Source: Saccharopolyspora_D taberi
Lineage (GTDB): Bacteria > Actinomycetota > Actinomycetes > Mycobacteriales > Pseudonocardiaceae
Length of the DNA stretch: 64,000 nucleotides
Reading direction: 5' to 3'
Assembly (NCBI RefSeq): GCF_039534165.1
Contig: NZ_BAAAUX010000016.1
Coordinates: 124,001 to 188,000, forward strand
Below the pieces are notes generated by a model. The model made no database searches and was not told where the DNA came from. It saw nothing but the letters and a program-made list of their open reading frames with translations. A program made the position numbers and the translations under genes. Below, piece after piece: positions 7,678-14,720 of the stretch. Positions within the stretch are counted from its first letter, which is position 1, and each line of letters opens with the position of its first letter.

Positions 7678-8592
7678 TCCACTGTGTCCGAACCGCGGCT
7701 GATCGCGATCGTCGGCCCGACCGCCACGGGCAAGTCCGACCTGGCAGTCGAGTTGGCCGAGGAGCTCGGCGCCGAGGTCGTCAACGCCGACGCCCTCCAG
7801 CTATACCGGGGCATGGACATCGGCACCGCGAAGCTGAGCCCGGAGGAACGGCGCGGCATCCCGCACCACCTGCTCGACGTGCTGGACGTGACCGAGACGG
7901 CGTCGGTGGCGGCCTACCAGCGGCACGCGCGCGCAGTCGTCGAAGGGCTGCTCGCACGGGGCAAACCGGCCGTTCTCGTCGGTGGCTCCGGTCTCTACGT
8001 CCAGGCCGTGATCGACGACCTGTCGTTCCCCGGCACCGATCCCCGGGTGCGCGAGCGCTGGGAACGGGAACTGCACGAGCGTGGACCCGAGCACCTGCAC
8101 CGCAGGCTCGGCGAACTCGACCCGCCCGCGGCCGAGGCGATCCTGCCGTCCAACGGCCGCAGGCTGGTGCGCGCCCTGGAGGTCATCGAGATCACCGGCA
8201 GGCCGTTCTCGGCGAACCTGCCGGTGCCCGGACCACCCCGCTACGGCGGCGTGCTGGTCGGGCTGGACCGCCCGGTCTCCGATCTCGACGACCGGGTCGA
8301 CCTGCGCGTGACCAGGATGTTCGACGCCGGGCTGGTCGACGAGGTCCGCAGGCTGGAGCGGCAGGGCCTGCGCCGTGGCCGGACGGCGTCCCGCGCTCTG
8401 GGCTACCAGCAGGTGCTCGCCGAGCTCGACGCCGGCGGCGACATGGCCGCGGCGGCGGCCGAGACCGCGAAGCTCACCCGCCGGTTCGTGCGCAGGCAGC
8501 GGTCGTGGTTCCGCCGGGACAAGCGGATCCACTGGTTCGACGCCGCCGCCCCGGCGCTGGCGGACGACGTCCGCGCACTTCTGCGCACGTAG
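7675..8592 (+). CDS. miaA: tRNA dimethylallyltransferase MiaA
   Basis: Transfers dimethylallyl from DMAPP to N6 of A37 in tRNAs reading UNN codons; the product is the MiaB substrate. The P-loop is IVGPTATGKSD near residue 10, followed by the family signature DALQLYRGMDIGTAKL near 37-52. It also has the ALGYQQV motif near 245 and a C-terminal RRQRSWFRRD stretch. At 305 residues it has full length. GTG 7675 is preceded by AAGG within the last repeat unit; GTG 7684 is the alternative. The gene is followed by dapF after 10 bases, so miaA-dapF is probably one transcript. Confidence 0.95.
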   Translation: MSTVSEPRLIAIVGPTATGKSDLAVELAEELGAEVVNADALQLYRGMDIGTAKLSPEERRGIPHHLLDVLDVTETASVAAYQRHARAVVEGLLARGKPAVLVGGSGLYVQAVIDDLSFPGTDPRVRERWERELHERGPEHLHRRLGELDPPAAEAILPSNGRRLVRALEVIEITGRPFSANLPVPGPPRYGGVLVGLDRPVSDLDDRVDLRVTRMFDAGLVDEVRRLERQGLRRGRTASRALGYQQVLAELDAGGDMAAAAAETAKLTRRFVRRQRSWFRRDKRIHWFDAAAPALADDVRALLRT

Positions 8593-8602
8593 ACTGGCCG
8601 AT

Positions 8603-9445
8603 GTGCGCACCTCGGACGGTCCCCGGTTCCTCAAGGGACACGGCACCCAGAACGACTTCGTCATCCTGCCCGACCCCGACGGCGAGCTGAAGCTCACCGA
8701 CTCGAGGGTCCAGGCGCTGTGCGACCGCCAGCGCGGCTTGGGCGCCGACGGCGTCCTGCGCGTCGTGCGCGCCGGGGCGTTGGAGGACGCTCCGGAGTCG
8801 GTGCCCTCCGACGTCTGGTTCATGGACTACCGCAACGCCGACGGCTCGATCGCGGAGATGTGCGGCAACGGCGTCCGGGTCTTCGCGCACTATCTGGTGC
8901 AGTCCGGGCTGGCGGCCCCGGGTGAGATCGCGGTCGGAACCCGAGCGGGCGTCCGCCCGGTGGTGACCCACCCGGACGGCCGGGTCACGGTGGAGATGGG
9001 ACCGGCCACGCTGTTCGGCGAGTCGGCCACGAAGGTGGGGGAGACCGGTTTCGACGGCGTAGCGGTCGACGTGGGCAACCCGCATCTGGCCTGCGTCACC
9101 GACGCCGACCTCGACTCGCTCGACCTGAAGGTGCAGCCGCCGTTCGACGAGACCGTGTTCCCCAACGGCGTGAACGTCGAGTTCGTCCGCCGCACCGGGC
9201 CCGAGCGGGTGCGGATGCGCGTGCACGAGCGCGGGGTCGGCGAGACCCGCTCCTGCGGCACGGGAACGGTCGCCGCGACGGTCGCCGCGCTGCGCGCGGA
9301 CGGGCTGACCACCGGCCGCCGGACCGTCGACGTGCTCGGCGGGACGGTCGAGGTTGAGGTCACCGGCTCGACCTCGACGCTGACCGGTCCGGCCGAGCTG
9401 GTGGCCTCGGGCCACCTCGACGCCGAGTGGTGGGCGCATGCCTGA
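8603..9445 (+). CDS. dapF: Diaminopimelate epimerase DapF
   Basis: Interconverts LL- and meso-diaminopimelate for lysine and peptidoglycan synthesis in the cytoplasm. It contains both catalytic cysteines in their signatures: MCGNGVRVFAHY near residue 90 and SCGTGTVAATVAAL near 219. The substrate motifs GHGTQNDFV, GLGADGVL and FMDYRNADGS are also present. 280 residues is normal. The GTG start has little ribosome site and lies 10 bases after miaA, so reinitiation from miaA is likely. Order miaA-dapF-hflX is the same as in Mycobacterium. Confidence 0.95.
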   Translation: MRTSDGPRFLKGHGTQNDFVILPDPDGELKLTDSRVQALCDRQRGLGADGVLRVVRAGALEDAPESVPSDVWFMDYRNADGSIAEMCGNGVRVFAHYLVQSGLAAPGEIAVGTRAGVRPVVTHPDGRVTVEMGPATLFGESATKVGETGFDGVAVDVGNPHLACVTDADLDSLDLKVQPPFDETVFPNGVNVEFVRRTGPERVRMRVHERGVGETRSCGTGTVAATVAALRADGLTTGRRTVDVLGGTVEVEVTGSTSTLTGPAELVASGHLDAEWWAHA

Positions 9446-9468
9446 GCCATCTCTCCCACGTCCGAAGG

Positions 9469-9498
9469 CTGAAAACCGGTCGCAGGCCGTGGGACAAT
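9469..9498 (+). promoter_or_regulatory. Candidate promoter for leaderless hflX
   Basis: CTGAAA (9469-9474), an 18-base spacer and GACAAT (9493-9498) resemble -35 and -10 elements. The hflX ATG at 9508 is 10 bases beyond the -10, and no ribosome site precedes it, so the message would begin at or next to the start codon. Confidence 0.5.
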
Positions 9499-9507
9499 GA
9501 ACTCGAT

Positions 9508-11037
9508 ATGACGAATTCTGCAATCAGGGCCTCCGGTTTCGACCCGGCTGATTTCGATCCGGCCGGCTTCGACCCCGCCGAGCTCAACGCCAACGGCGCC
9601 GAGCCGGACGAGGTCGAGTCCGGCGAATACGAACCCATCCTCGCCGAGGAGCCCTCCACGGGTGAGATGGAGCTCGCCGACCGCAACTCGCTGCGGCGGG
9701 TCTCCGGTCTGTCCACCGAGCTCGCCGACATCACCGAGGTCGAGTACCGGCGGCTGCGCCTGGAGCGGGTCGTCCTCGTCGGTGTGTGGACCGAGGGCGA
9801 CGCCGAGCACGCCGAGGCGTCGCTCGCCGAGCTCGGCAGGCTCGCCGAGACTGCGGGCTCGGAGGTGCTGGACGGTCTGGTGCAGCGCCGCGACCGCCCG
9901 GACCCGGCCACCTACGTCGGTTCCGGCAAGGTCCGCGAGCTGCGCGAGGTGGTCGTGGCCACCGGCGCCGACACGGTCATCTGCGACGGTGAGCTCTCGC
10001 CCGGCCAGCTGCGGCAGCTGGAGGACAAGCTCAAGGTCAAGGTCATCGACCGGACGGCGCTGATCCTCGACATCTTCGCCCAGCACGCCAGCTCGAAGGA
10101 GGGCAAGGCCCAGGTCGAACTGGCCCAGCTGCAGTACCTCCTGCCGCGCCTGCGCGGTTGGGGTGAGGCGATGTCCCGGCAGGCCGGTGGCCGCGCGGGC
10201 GGTGCCACCGGTGGTGTCGGTACCCGTGGTCCCGGTGAGACGAAGCTGGAGACCGACCGGCGGCGCATCCACAAGCGGATCAGCAAGCTCCGCAAGGAGA
10301 TCGCCGCGATGCGCACGGTCCGCGGCACCAAGCGCGGGCGCCGGGAGGCCAACGGCGTGTCCGGCGTGGCCATCGCCGGCTACACCAACGCGGGCAAGTC
10401 GAGCCTGCTCAACGCCATGACCGGCGCCGGTGTGCTGGTGGAGGACGCGCTGTTCGCCACCCTCGATCCGACGACCCGCCGGTCGAGCACCCCGGACGGG
10501 CGGCCCTACACCCTCACCGACACCGTCGGTTTCGTGCGGCACCTGCCGCACCAGCTGGTGGAGGCGTTCCGCTCGACGCTGGAGGAGGTCACCGGAGCCG
10601 ACCTGCTGGTGCACGTCGTCGACGGTTCCGAGCCCGCGCCGCACGAGCAGGTCGCCGCGGTGCGCGAGGTGCTGTCGGAGATCGCCGAGGAGCACGGCGC
10701 CCCGGTGCCGCCGGAGCTGCTGGTCGTCAACAAGATCGACTCGGTGGGCTCCACCCGGATCGCCGAACTGCGCAGGCTGCTGCCGGGAGCGGTGTTCGTC
10801 TCCGCGCACAGCGGGGAGGGCATCGAGGCCCTGCGGGAGATCGTCGCGGACCGGCTGCCGCGTCCCGAGGTGTTCGTCGACGCGCTCGTGCCGTACACGC
10901 GGGGCGAGCTCGTGGCCCGGGTGCACTCGGAGGGCGAGCTCGTCGACGAGGAGCACACCGCGGAAGGAACCCGGGTGCGCGCCAAGGTGCGGTCCGACCT
11001 CGCCAGCGCGCTCGCTCCCTTCGCGGGAACCGGGTGA
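9508..11037 (+). CDS. hflX: Ribosome-splitting GTPase HflX
   Basis: Obg/HflX-family GTPase that separates stalled 70S ribosomes under stress. An N-terminal HflX domain (about residues 100-230, with GSGKVRELREVV and the glycine-rich MSRQAGGRAGGATGG... GPGETKLETDRR linker) precedes the G domain. G1 is GYTNAGKSSLLN near 291, G3 is DTVGF near 338, and G4 is NKID near 407. At 509 residues it is slightly long because of an acidic N-terminal extension with repeated FDPA units (FDPADFDPAGFDPAELN). The start is ATG 9508; upstream in-frame codons would read back into dapF. The last four bases overlap the next gene (GTGA). Confidence 0.94.
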   Translation: MTNSAIRASGFDPADFDPAGFDPAELNANGAEPDEVESGEYEPILAEEPSTGEMELADRNSLRRVSGLSTELADITEVEYRRLRLERVVLVGVWTEGDAEHAEASLAELGRLAETAGSEVLDGLVQRRDRPDPATYVGSGKVRELREVVVATGADTVICDGELSPGQLRQLEDKLKVKVIDRTALILDIFAQHASSKEGKAQVELAQLQYLLPRLRGWGEAMSRQAGGRAGGATGGVGTRGPGETKLETDRRRIHKRISKLRKEIAAMRTVRGTKRGRREANGVSGVAIAGYTNAGKSSLLNAMTGAGVLVEDALFATLDPTTRRSSTPDGRPYTLTDTVGFVRHLPHQLVEAFRSTLEEVTGADLLVHVVDGSEPAPHEQVAAVREVLSEIAEEHGAPVPPELLVVNKIDSVGSTRIAELRRLLPGAVFVSAHSGEGIEALREIVADRLPRPEVFVDALVPYTRGELVARVHSEGELVDEEHTAEGTRVRAKVRSDLASALAPFAGTG

Positions 11038-12062
11038 GGCTGCTGCGCCGCAGCAGCGCGGTGACCGCCGCGCTGCTGCTGGCCACCGCCGGCTTCGCGG
11101 CGGCGCAGCCCGCGCCGGCCGAGCGCTGCCGCATCGGTGACGACCGGCTGGACGAGCTGTCGGGCCTGTCGTCGGACGGCGAGTCGTGGTTCGCGGTCAA
11201 CGACGGCGGTTCCGAGCTGGAGGTCTACGTCCTCGATCCCGCGGACTGCTCGGTGCGCGATGTCCGGACGGCCGACGTCGACCCCTACGACGTGGAAGAC
11301 CTGGCCATCGCCCAGGACGGCACCGCCTGGCTGGCCGACATCGGCGACAACGGCCACGAGCGCGACGATGTCGTGCTTCATGCGCTGTCGCCGAAAGGCA
11401 CTTCGAAGCTCTACCGCCTGACGTATCCGAACGGAGCGCACGACGCGGAAGCCCTGCTGCTCGACCGCTCCGGAGTGCCCTACATCGTCACGAAGGAACC
11501 GTTCGGCCCGGCGGGCGTCTACCGCCCGGCGGGGGAGTTGGCGCAGGACCGCGCGGTCCCGCTGGAGCGGGTCGCCTCGGTGTCGTTGCGCTCCACCAGA
11601 ACCCCGGGCGGACCGATGTCCGGAACCCTCGGAAGCGTCCTGGTCACCGGCGGCGCGGTCAGCCATGACGGGATGGTCGCCGCGATCCGGACCTACACGG
11701 AGGCGTATCTGTTCGCCGCCCCGGACGGCGATCTCGCGGCAGCGCTGAACCGGGACCCGGTCGCCCAGATCCCGCTGCCGAACGAGCCGCAGGGCGAAGC
11801 CCTGGCCTGGGAACCGGACGGGACCTTGCTCTCGGCGACGGAAGGCGTCGGCCAGCCGGTCCGCGCCCTGCCCGCAGCCGCAGCCGCGGCCCACGGCACC
11901 GCACCGCCTCCCTCCGACGCCGCCCCGCAGGGCGGCGACACGGCGGAGGCGTCGCCGCAACCGGAAGAAAAGGGCTTCTCGAACACCCAGCTGCTGGTCG
12001 TTGGGATCGCGATAGCCGCGCTGGTCGTCTACGTCTCGCGCAGAGCCCGCCGCAGCCGCTAG
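11034..12062 (+). CDS. Secreted, membrane-anchored propeller-like protein of unknown function
   Basis: 342 residues. An N-terminal signal peptide (MRLLRRSSAVTAALLLATAGFAAAQPAPA) is followed by an exported domain with repeated strand motifs resembling a beta-propeller (LSGLSSDGESWFAVNDGG, VEDLAIAQDGTAWLADIGDN, EALAWEPDGTLLSATEG). A Pro/Ala/Glu-rich stalk (about 280-310) leads to a C-terminal span (LLVVGIAIAALVVYV) and a basic tail. It should be a type I membrane protein facing outward. The start overlaps the hflX stop as GTGA, so it is translationally coupled. There is no LPxTG motif. A ligand cannot be inferred. Confidence 0.75.
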   Translation: MRLLRRSSAVTAALLLATAGFAAAQPAPAERCRIGDDRLDELSGLSSDGESWFAVNDGGSELEVYVLDPADCSVRDVRTADVDPYDVEDLAIAQDGTAWLADIGDNGHERDDVVLHALSPKGTSKLYRLTYPNGAHDAEALLLDRSGVPYIVTKEPFGPAGVYRPAGELAQDRAVPLERVASVSLRSTRTPGGPMSGTLGSVLVTGGAVSHDGMVAAIRTYTEAYLFAAPDGDLAAALNRDPVAQIPLPNEPQGEALAWEPDGTLLSATEGVGQPVRALPAAAAAAHGTAPPPSDAAPQGGDTAEASPQPEEKGFSNTQLLVVGIAIAALVVYVSRRARRSR

Positions 12063-12454
12063 GCGTGCATTCGCGGCGCAGGTCAGCTCAGCGGAAGACC
12101 ACGCCGCCTCGTCAACCGGCACCCCGATCCGTCTTGTTTGGGCGTCCCGAACCAGCCTTCGCCGGGCTTCACCGCCCAGCCGGGCTCACCGCCTAGAAGC
12201 CTGCCTGGACCCCATGGCCCGGGACCTCCGCGGTCGGGAAAGGCATGCCCGCCTCCGCGGGCCCCAACCCACGGCCAGGAATCCACGGCCAGGAACCCGC
12301 GGCCAAGAACCCGCAGCCGCAAACCCACGTCCCGGAAACCGCACAGCCCGGCCACGGTCCCGGAAACCGCACACCCCGGCTCGCGCAGCCTCACGCGCGC
12401 AACCCGCCCGCGCAAAGCCCCGCTCCGGCTCCGCGCTGTCCGATCACCGCCCGA
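12063..12454. other. 392-base intergenic region between convergent genes, with repeats
   Basis: Between the 11034 gene and lexA (convergent). Strongly G+C-rich, with a 14-bp tandem repeat at 12269-12339 and a 15-base direct repeat (CCCGGAAACCGCACA, 12331-12345 and again from 12359). Open frames through it on the minus strand look like chance readings of the repeats. I see no gene. Confidence 0.5.
12269..12339. repeat. 14-bp tandem repeat downstream of lexA
   Basis: Units start at 12269, 12283, 12297 and 12311 (CCACGGCCAGGAAT, CCACGGCCAGGAAC, CCGCGGCCAAGAAC, CCGCAGCCGCAAAC), with a fifth degenerate 15-base unit to 12339. The first two differ at one base; the array decays to the right. Confidence 0.75.
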
Positions 12455-13177
12455 TCAGAGCCGCCGCAGCACGGCGACCACCTTGCCCAGGATCGTGGCG
12501 TCGTCACCGAGGATCGGTTCGTAAGCCTGGTTGTGCGGCACCAGCCAGACGTGCTCCTCGGTCCGCTTGAAGGTCTTGACCGTGGCCTCGCCCTCGATCA
12601 TGGCCGCGACGACGTCCCCGTTCTCGGCGTCCGGCTGCTGCCGCACCGCGACCCAGTCACCATCGGTGATGGCGAGGTCCACCATCGAGTCACCGACGAC
12701 CTGGAGCAGGAACAGCGAACCCTCGCCGACGATCTCCTTCGGCAGCGGGAAGACGTCCTCGATCGACTCCTCGGCGAGGATCGGCCCACCGGCGGCGATC
12801 CGGCCGACCACCGGCACGTACGCCGGCTTGGTCTGCGAGTCCAGCTCGGGCCCGTTCTGCTCGGCCCCGGCGACGAGCACGCCCACCGTGCGCGGGCGGT
12901 GCGGGTCGCGCCGCAGGTAGCCCTTCCGCTCCAGCACCCGCAGCTGGTAGGCGACCGAGGAGGTCGAGGTCAGGCCGACCGCGTCCCCGATCTCCCGGAC
13001 GCTTGGTGGATAGCCGTGATCTCGCATCCAGTCCCGGATCGCGTCCAGTACCTTCAGCTGCCGTTCGCTGAGCTCTTCGACGCCGCTCGGCTGCTGGGGC
13101 AGCGCGTGCACGTCGGCCTGCGCGTTGTCGATCTCCTGAGCGCGGCCCTCGATCGAACCGGTTGCATTCCTGGTCAC
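12455..13177 (-). CDS. lexA: SOS repressor LexA
   Basis: Represses DNA-damage genes and self-cleaves when activated RecA filaments form. The winged-helix N-domain includes GYPPSVREIGDAVGLTSTSSVAYQL with the recognition helix, and ends RKGYLRRDPHRPR. The C-domain has the cleavage-site Ala-Gly in GRIAAGGPI, the catalytic Ser in VVGDSMVD and the catalytic Lys in GEATVKTFKR. GTG 13177 is chosen because GGAGG lies five bases upstream, giving 240 residues like the M. tuberculosis protein. A longer in-frame reading to 13285 would extend into the LexA box. Two LexA boxes lie upstream, indicating autoregulation. Confidence 0.95.
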   Translation of the reverse strand: MTRNATGSIEGRAQEIDNAQADVHALPQQPSGVEELSERQLKVLDAIRDWMRDHGYPPSVREIGDAVGLTSTSSVAYQLRVLERKGYLRRDPHRPRTVGVLVAGAEQNGPELDSQTKPAYVPVVGRIAAGGPILAEESIEDVFPLPKEIVGEGSLFLLQVVGDSMVDLAITDGDWVAVRQQPDAENGDVVAAMIEGEATVKTFKRTEEHVWLVPHNQAYEPILGDDATILGKVVAVLRRL

Positions 13178-13277
13178 CACTGCCTCCAGTTCCGGGGATT
13201 CGCTGTTGGATTGCGCCTTGGGGGTGGATTGCGCCTTGCTCGTGACGTTTCCACAGTAGACGGGACAAAGGCAGAGA

Positions 13278-13293
13278 TCAAACACCTGTTCGA
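13278..13293. promoter_or_regulatory. LexA (SOS) box 1
   Basis: TCAAAC-ACCT-GTTCGA differs at one base from the actinobacterial consensus TCGAAC-N4-GTTCGA. It lies about 100 bases before the lexA start. Confidence 0.85.
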
Positions 13294-13359
13294 GTTAATT
13301 TTGCCCCGAAAGGCTCGCGTTCGACAGCACTCCTGGTACACAATCGCACGCAGGTTCGA

Positions 13360-13375
13360 TCGAACATCTTTTCGA
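13360..13375. promoter_or_regulatory. LexA (SOS) box 2
   Basis: TCGAAC-ATCT-TTTCGA, one mismatch from consensus, about 24 bases before the LysM gene start. It overlaps a perfect GTTCGATCGAAC palindrome at 13354-13365. The box is placed to control the divergent LysM gene. Confidence 0.82.
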
Positions 13376-13398
13376 TCTTGGTTCGTGTGGGAGGCGCC

Positions 13399-13842
13399 AT
13401 GGCTGTGTTCGTCGATGCGACGGCGCGGGCACGCAGGGACGTGCCCGGGCGGGGATGTGCGCGTCCGGGGGCAGCCGAATCCGGTCGCCTGGCGGAGCGC
13501 CGATGGTTCGAGCGCGTGCTCGGGCGCCGGTTCCCGTCCGCGGCTTCGGCGTGTCGGTCCCGCCCCGACGGCGAGTGGTTCTGGTTGGGTTCGGCGGCGG
13601 CCTTCGCCTTCCTGATCGTCCTCCTCGTCGGTCTGGTCGGTCCGGCGGGTGGCGGCGACGTGCCCGCGAGCACGGGGGTCGTCCAGGTCCGGTCCGGCGA
13701 CACGTTGTGGGGCCTGGCCGACCGGTTCGCGCCCGACAGCGATCCGCGGGACGTCGTGCACCGGATCGCCGAGCTCAACGATCTGGACGGTCTGACCGCC
13801 GAAGTGGGCCAGTCGCTGGTGGTGCCCATGGGACGTGCGTGA
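13399..13842 (+). CDS. SOS-linked membrane protein with LysM domain (Rv2719c-like)
   Basis: 147 residues: a basic cytoplasmic N-terminus, one membrane span (WFWLGSAAAFAFLIVLLVGLVG, about 60-81), then an extracytoplasmic LysM peptidoglycan-binding domain (VVQVRSGDTLWGLADRF ... GQSLVVP, about 97-145). ATG 13399 is preceded by GGGAGG four bases away. It sits divergent from lexA with a LexA box just upstream, as Rv2719c does in M. tuberculosis, where the product is damage-induced and linked to halted division. By analogy it may delay cell division during SOS. That role is inference; the domain layout is seen. Confidence 0.85.
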   Translation: MAVFVDATARARRDVPGRGCARPGAAESGRLAERRWFERVLGRRFPSAASACRSRPDGEWFWLGSAAAFAFLIVLLVGLVGPAGGGDVPASTGVVQVRSGDTLWGLADRFAPDSDPRDVVHRIAELNDLDGLTAEVGQSLVVPMGRA

Positions 13843-13901
13843 CGGGTTGTCGCGCCCCGTCAGGAGGTTCTCGCCCGTCGGTCGGATCAAGGTCCCCCGG
13901 T

Positions 13902-13930
13902 TTGCTTCGCTCTGCACCGCCGATTAGAGT
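13902..13930 (+). promoter_or_regulatory. Candidate nrdRJ promoter
   Basis: TTGCTT (13902-13907), a 17-base spacer and TAGAGT (13925-13930) fit a primary-sigma promoter at 4 of 6 bases each. It lies 130 bases before nrdR. Confidence 0.55.
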
Positions 13931-13933
13931 CGA

Positions 13934-13950
13934 CCACAACATCTAGTAGT
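13934..13950. promoter_or_regulatory. Candidate NrdR box
   Basis: CCACAACATCTAGTAGT resembles the NrdR-box pattern ACACWATATCTWGTGT in its core. It lies 4 bases after the candidate -10, where repressor binding would block initiation. A clear second box one to three helical turns away was not found, so confidence is moderate. Confidence 0.45.
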
Positions 13951-14059
13951 TACGCGGATGTACTTACTCCACGGGTTGGGATCGAGGAGTGGTCGACCGT
14001 CCACGCACGGTGAACATCGCGCGCGTGACGGGTGGTACTGGGGAAGGGGGTGAGCGCCG

Positions 14060-14560
14060 ATGCGGTGCCCGTTCTGCCGAGGTGACGACTCGCGGGTGGT
14101 GGACTCGCGCGAGGTCGAGGACGGCCAGGCGATCCGGCGCAGGCGGTCCTGCTCCGGCTGCGGTCGCAGGTTCACGACCATCGAGGAGCTGGTGCTCTCG
14201 GTCGTCAAGCGCTCCGGTGTCACCGAACCCTTCAGCCGCGAGAAGGTGGTGCGGGGAGTGGCCAGGGCGTGCCAGGGACGCCCGGTCGAGGAGGACGCGC
14301 TGCAGCAGCTCGCGCACCAGGTGGAGGACACCGTCCGCTCCCTGGGCGTGGCCGAACTGCCCAGCCACGAGGTCGGGCTGGCGATCCTGGGGCCGCTGCG
14401 CGAACTCGACGAGGTGGCCTACCTCCGGTTCGCGAGCGTGTACCGGGCGTTCTCGTCGGTGGAGGACTTCGAGAAGGAGATCGCGGACCTGCGGGCGCTC
14501 AGCGGCGCCGCGCGGTCCGGCGGTCCCGATGGTGTGAAGGCGGACAGCAGCAGTGAGTAA
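14060..14560 (+). CDS. nrdR: Ribonucleotide reductase repressor NrdR
   Basis: Senses dATP/ATP and represses ribonucleotide reductase genes. A zinc ribbon (MRCPFCRGDDSRV ... CSGCGRRF, residues 1-38) precedes an ATP-cone domain (about 48-138, with VVKRSGVTEPFSREKV). 166 residues is the usual length. It lies 160 bases upstream of nrdJ on the same strand, forming the nrdRJ pair found in Streptomyces and related genera. A promoter with an overlapping NrdR-like box upstream suggests autoregulation. Confidence 0.95.
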   Translation: MRCPFCRGDDSRVVDSREVEDGQAIRRRRSCSGCGRRFTTIEELVLSVVKRSGVTEPFSREKVVRGVARACQGRPVEEDALQQLAHQVEDTVRSLGVAELPSHEVGLAILGPLRELDEVAYLRFASVYRAFSSVEDFEKEIADLRALSGAARSGGPDGVKADSSSE

Positions 14561-14720
14561 GCCGCGTCGACGATCGTCCCGGCGCGGGGCGGCGAGGGCG
14601 CAGCGGCCGCCGGCGTCCCGCTACGGGACGTCGCGCGAAGTTGAGACGCGACCGAACCGGACGGGGAGACCGGACGGGGGCAACGCACGACGAGTGAGCG
14701 AGAAGGAAGAGGGTCAGGTC

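Noticed and set aside
12083..12415. A 110-codon minus-strand frame through the repeats below lexA
   Set aside because: Its apparent repeats come from the 14-bp DNA array; no ribosome site or domain.
14561..14720. A cobalamin riboswitch before nrdJ
   Set aside because: The conserved B12-box core is not visible, and in Streptomyces the B12 switch controls the other (nrdAB) reductase.
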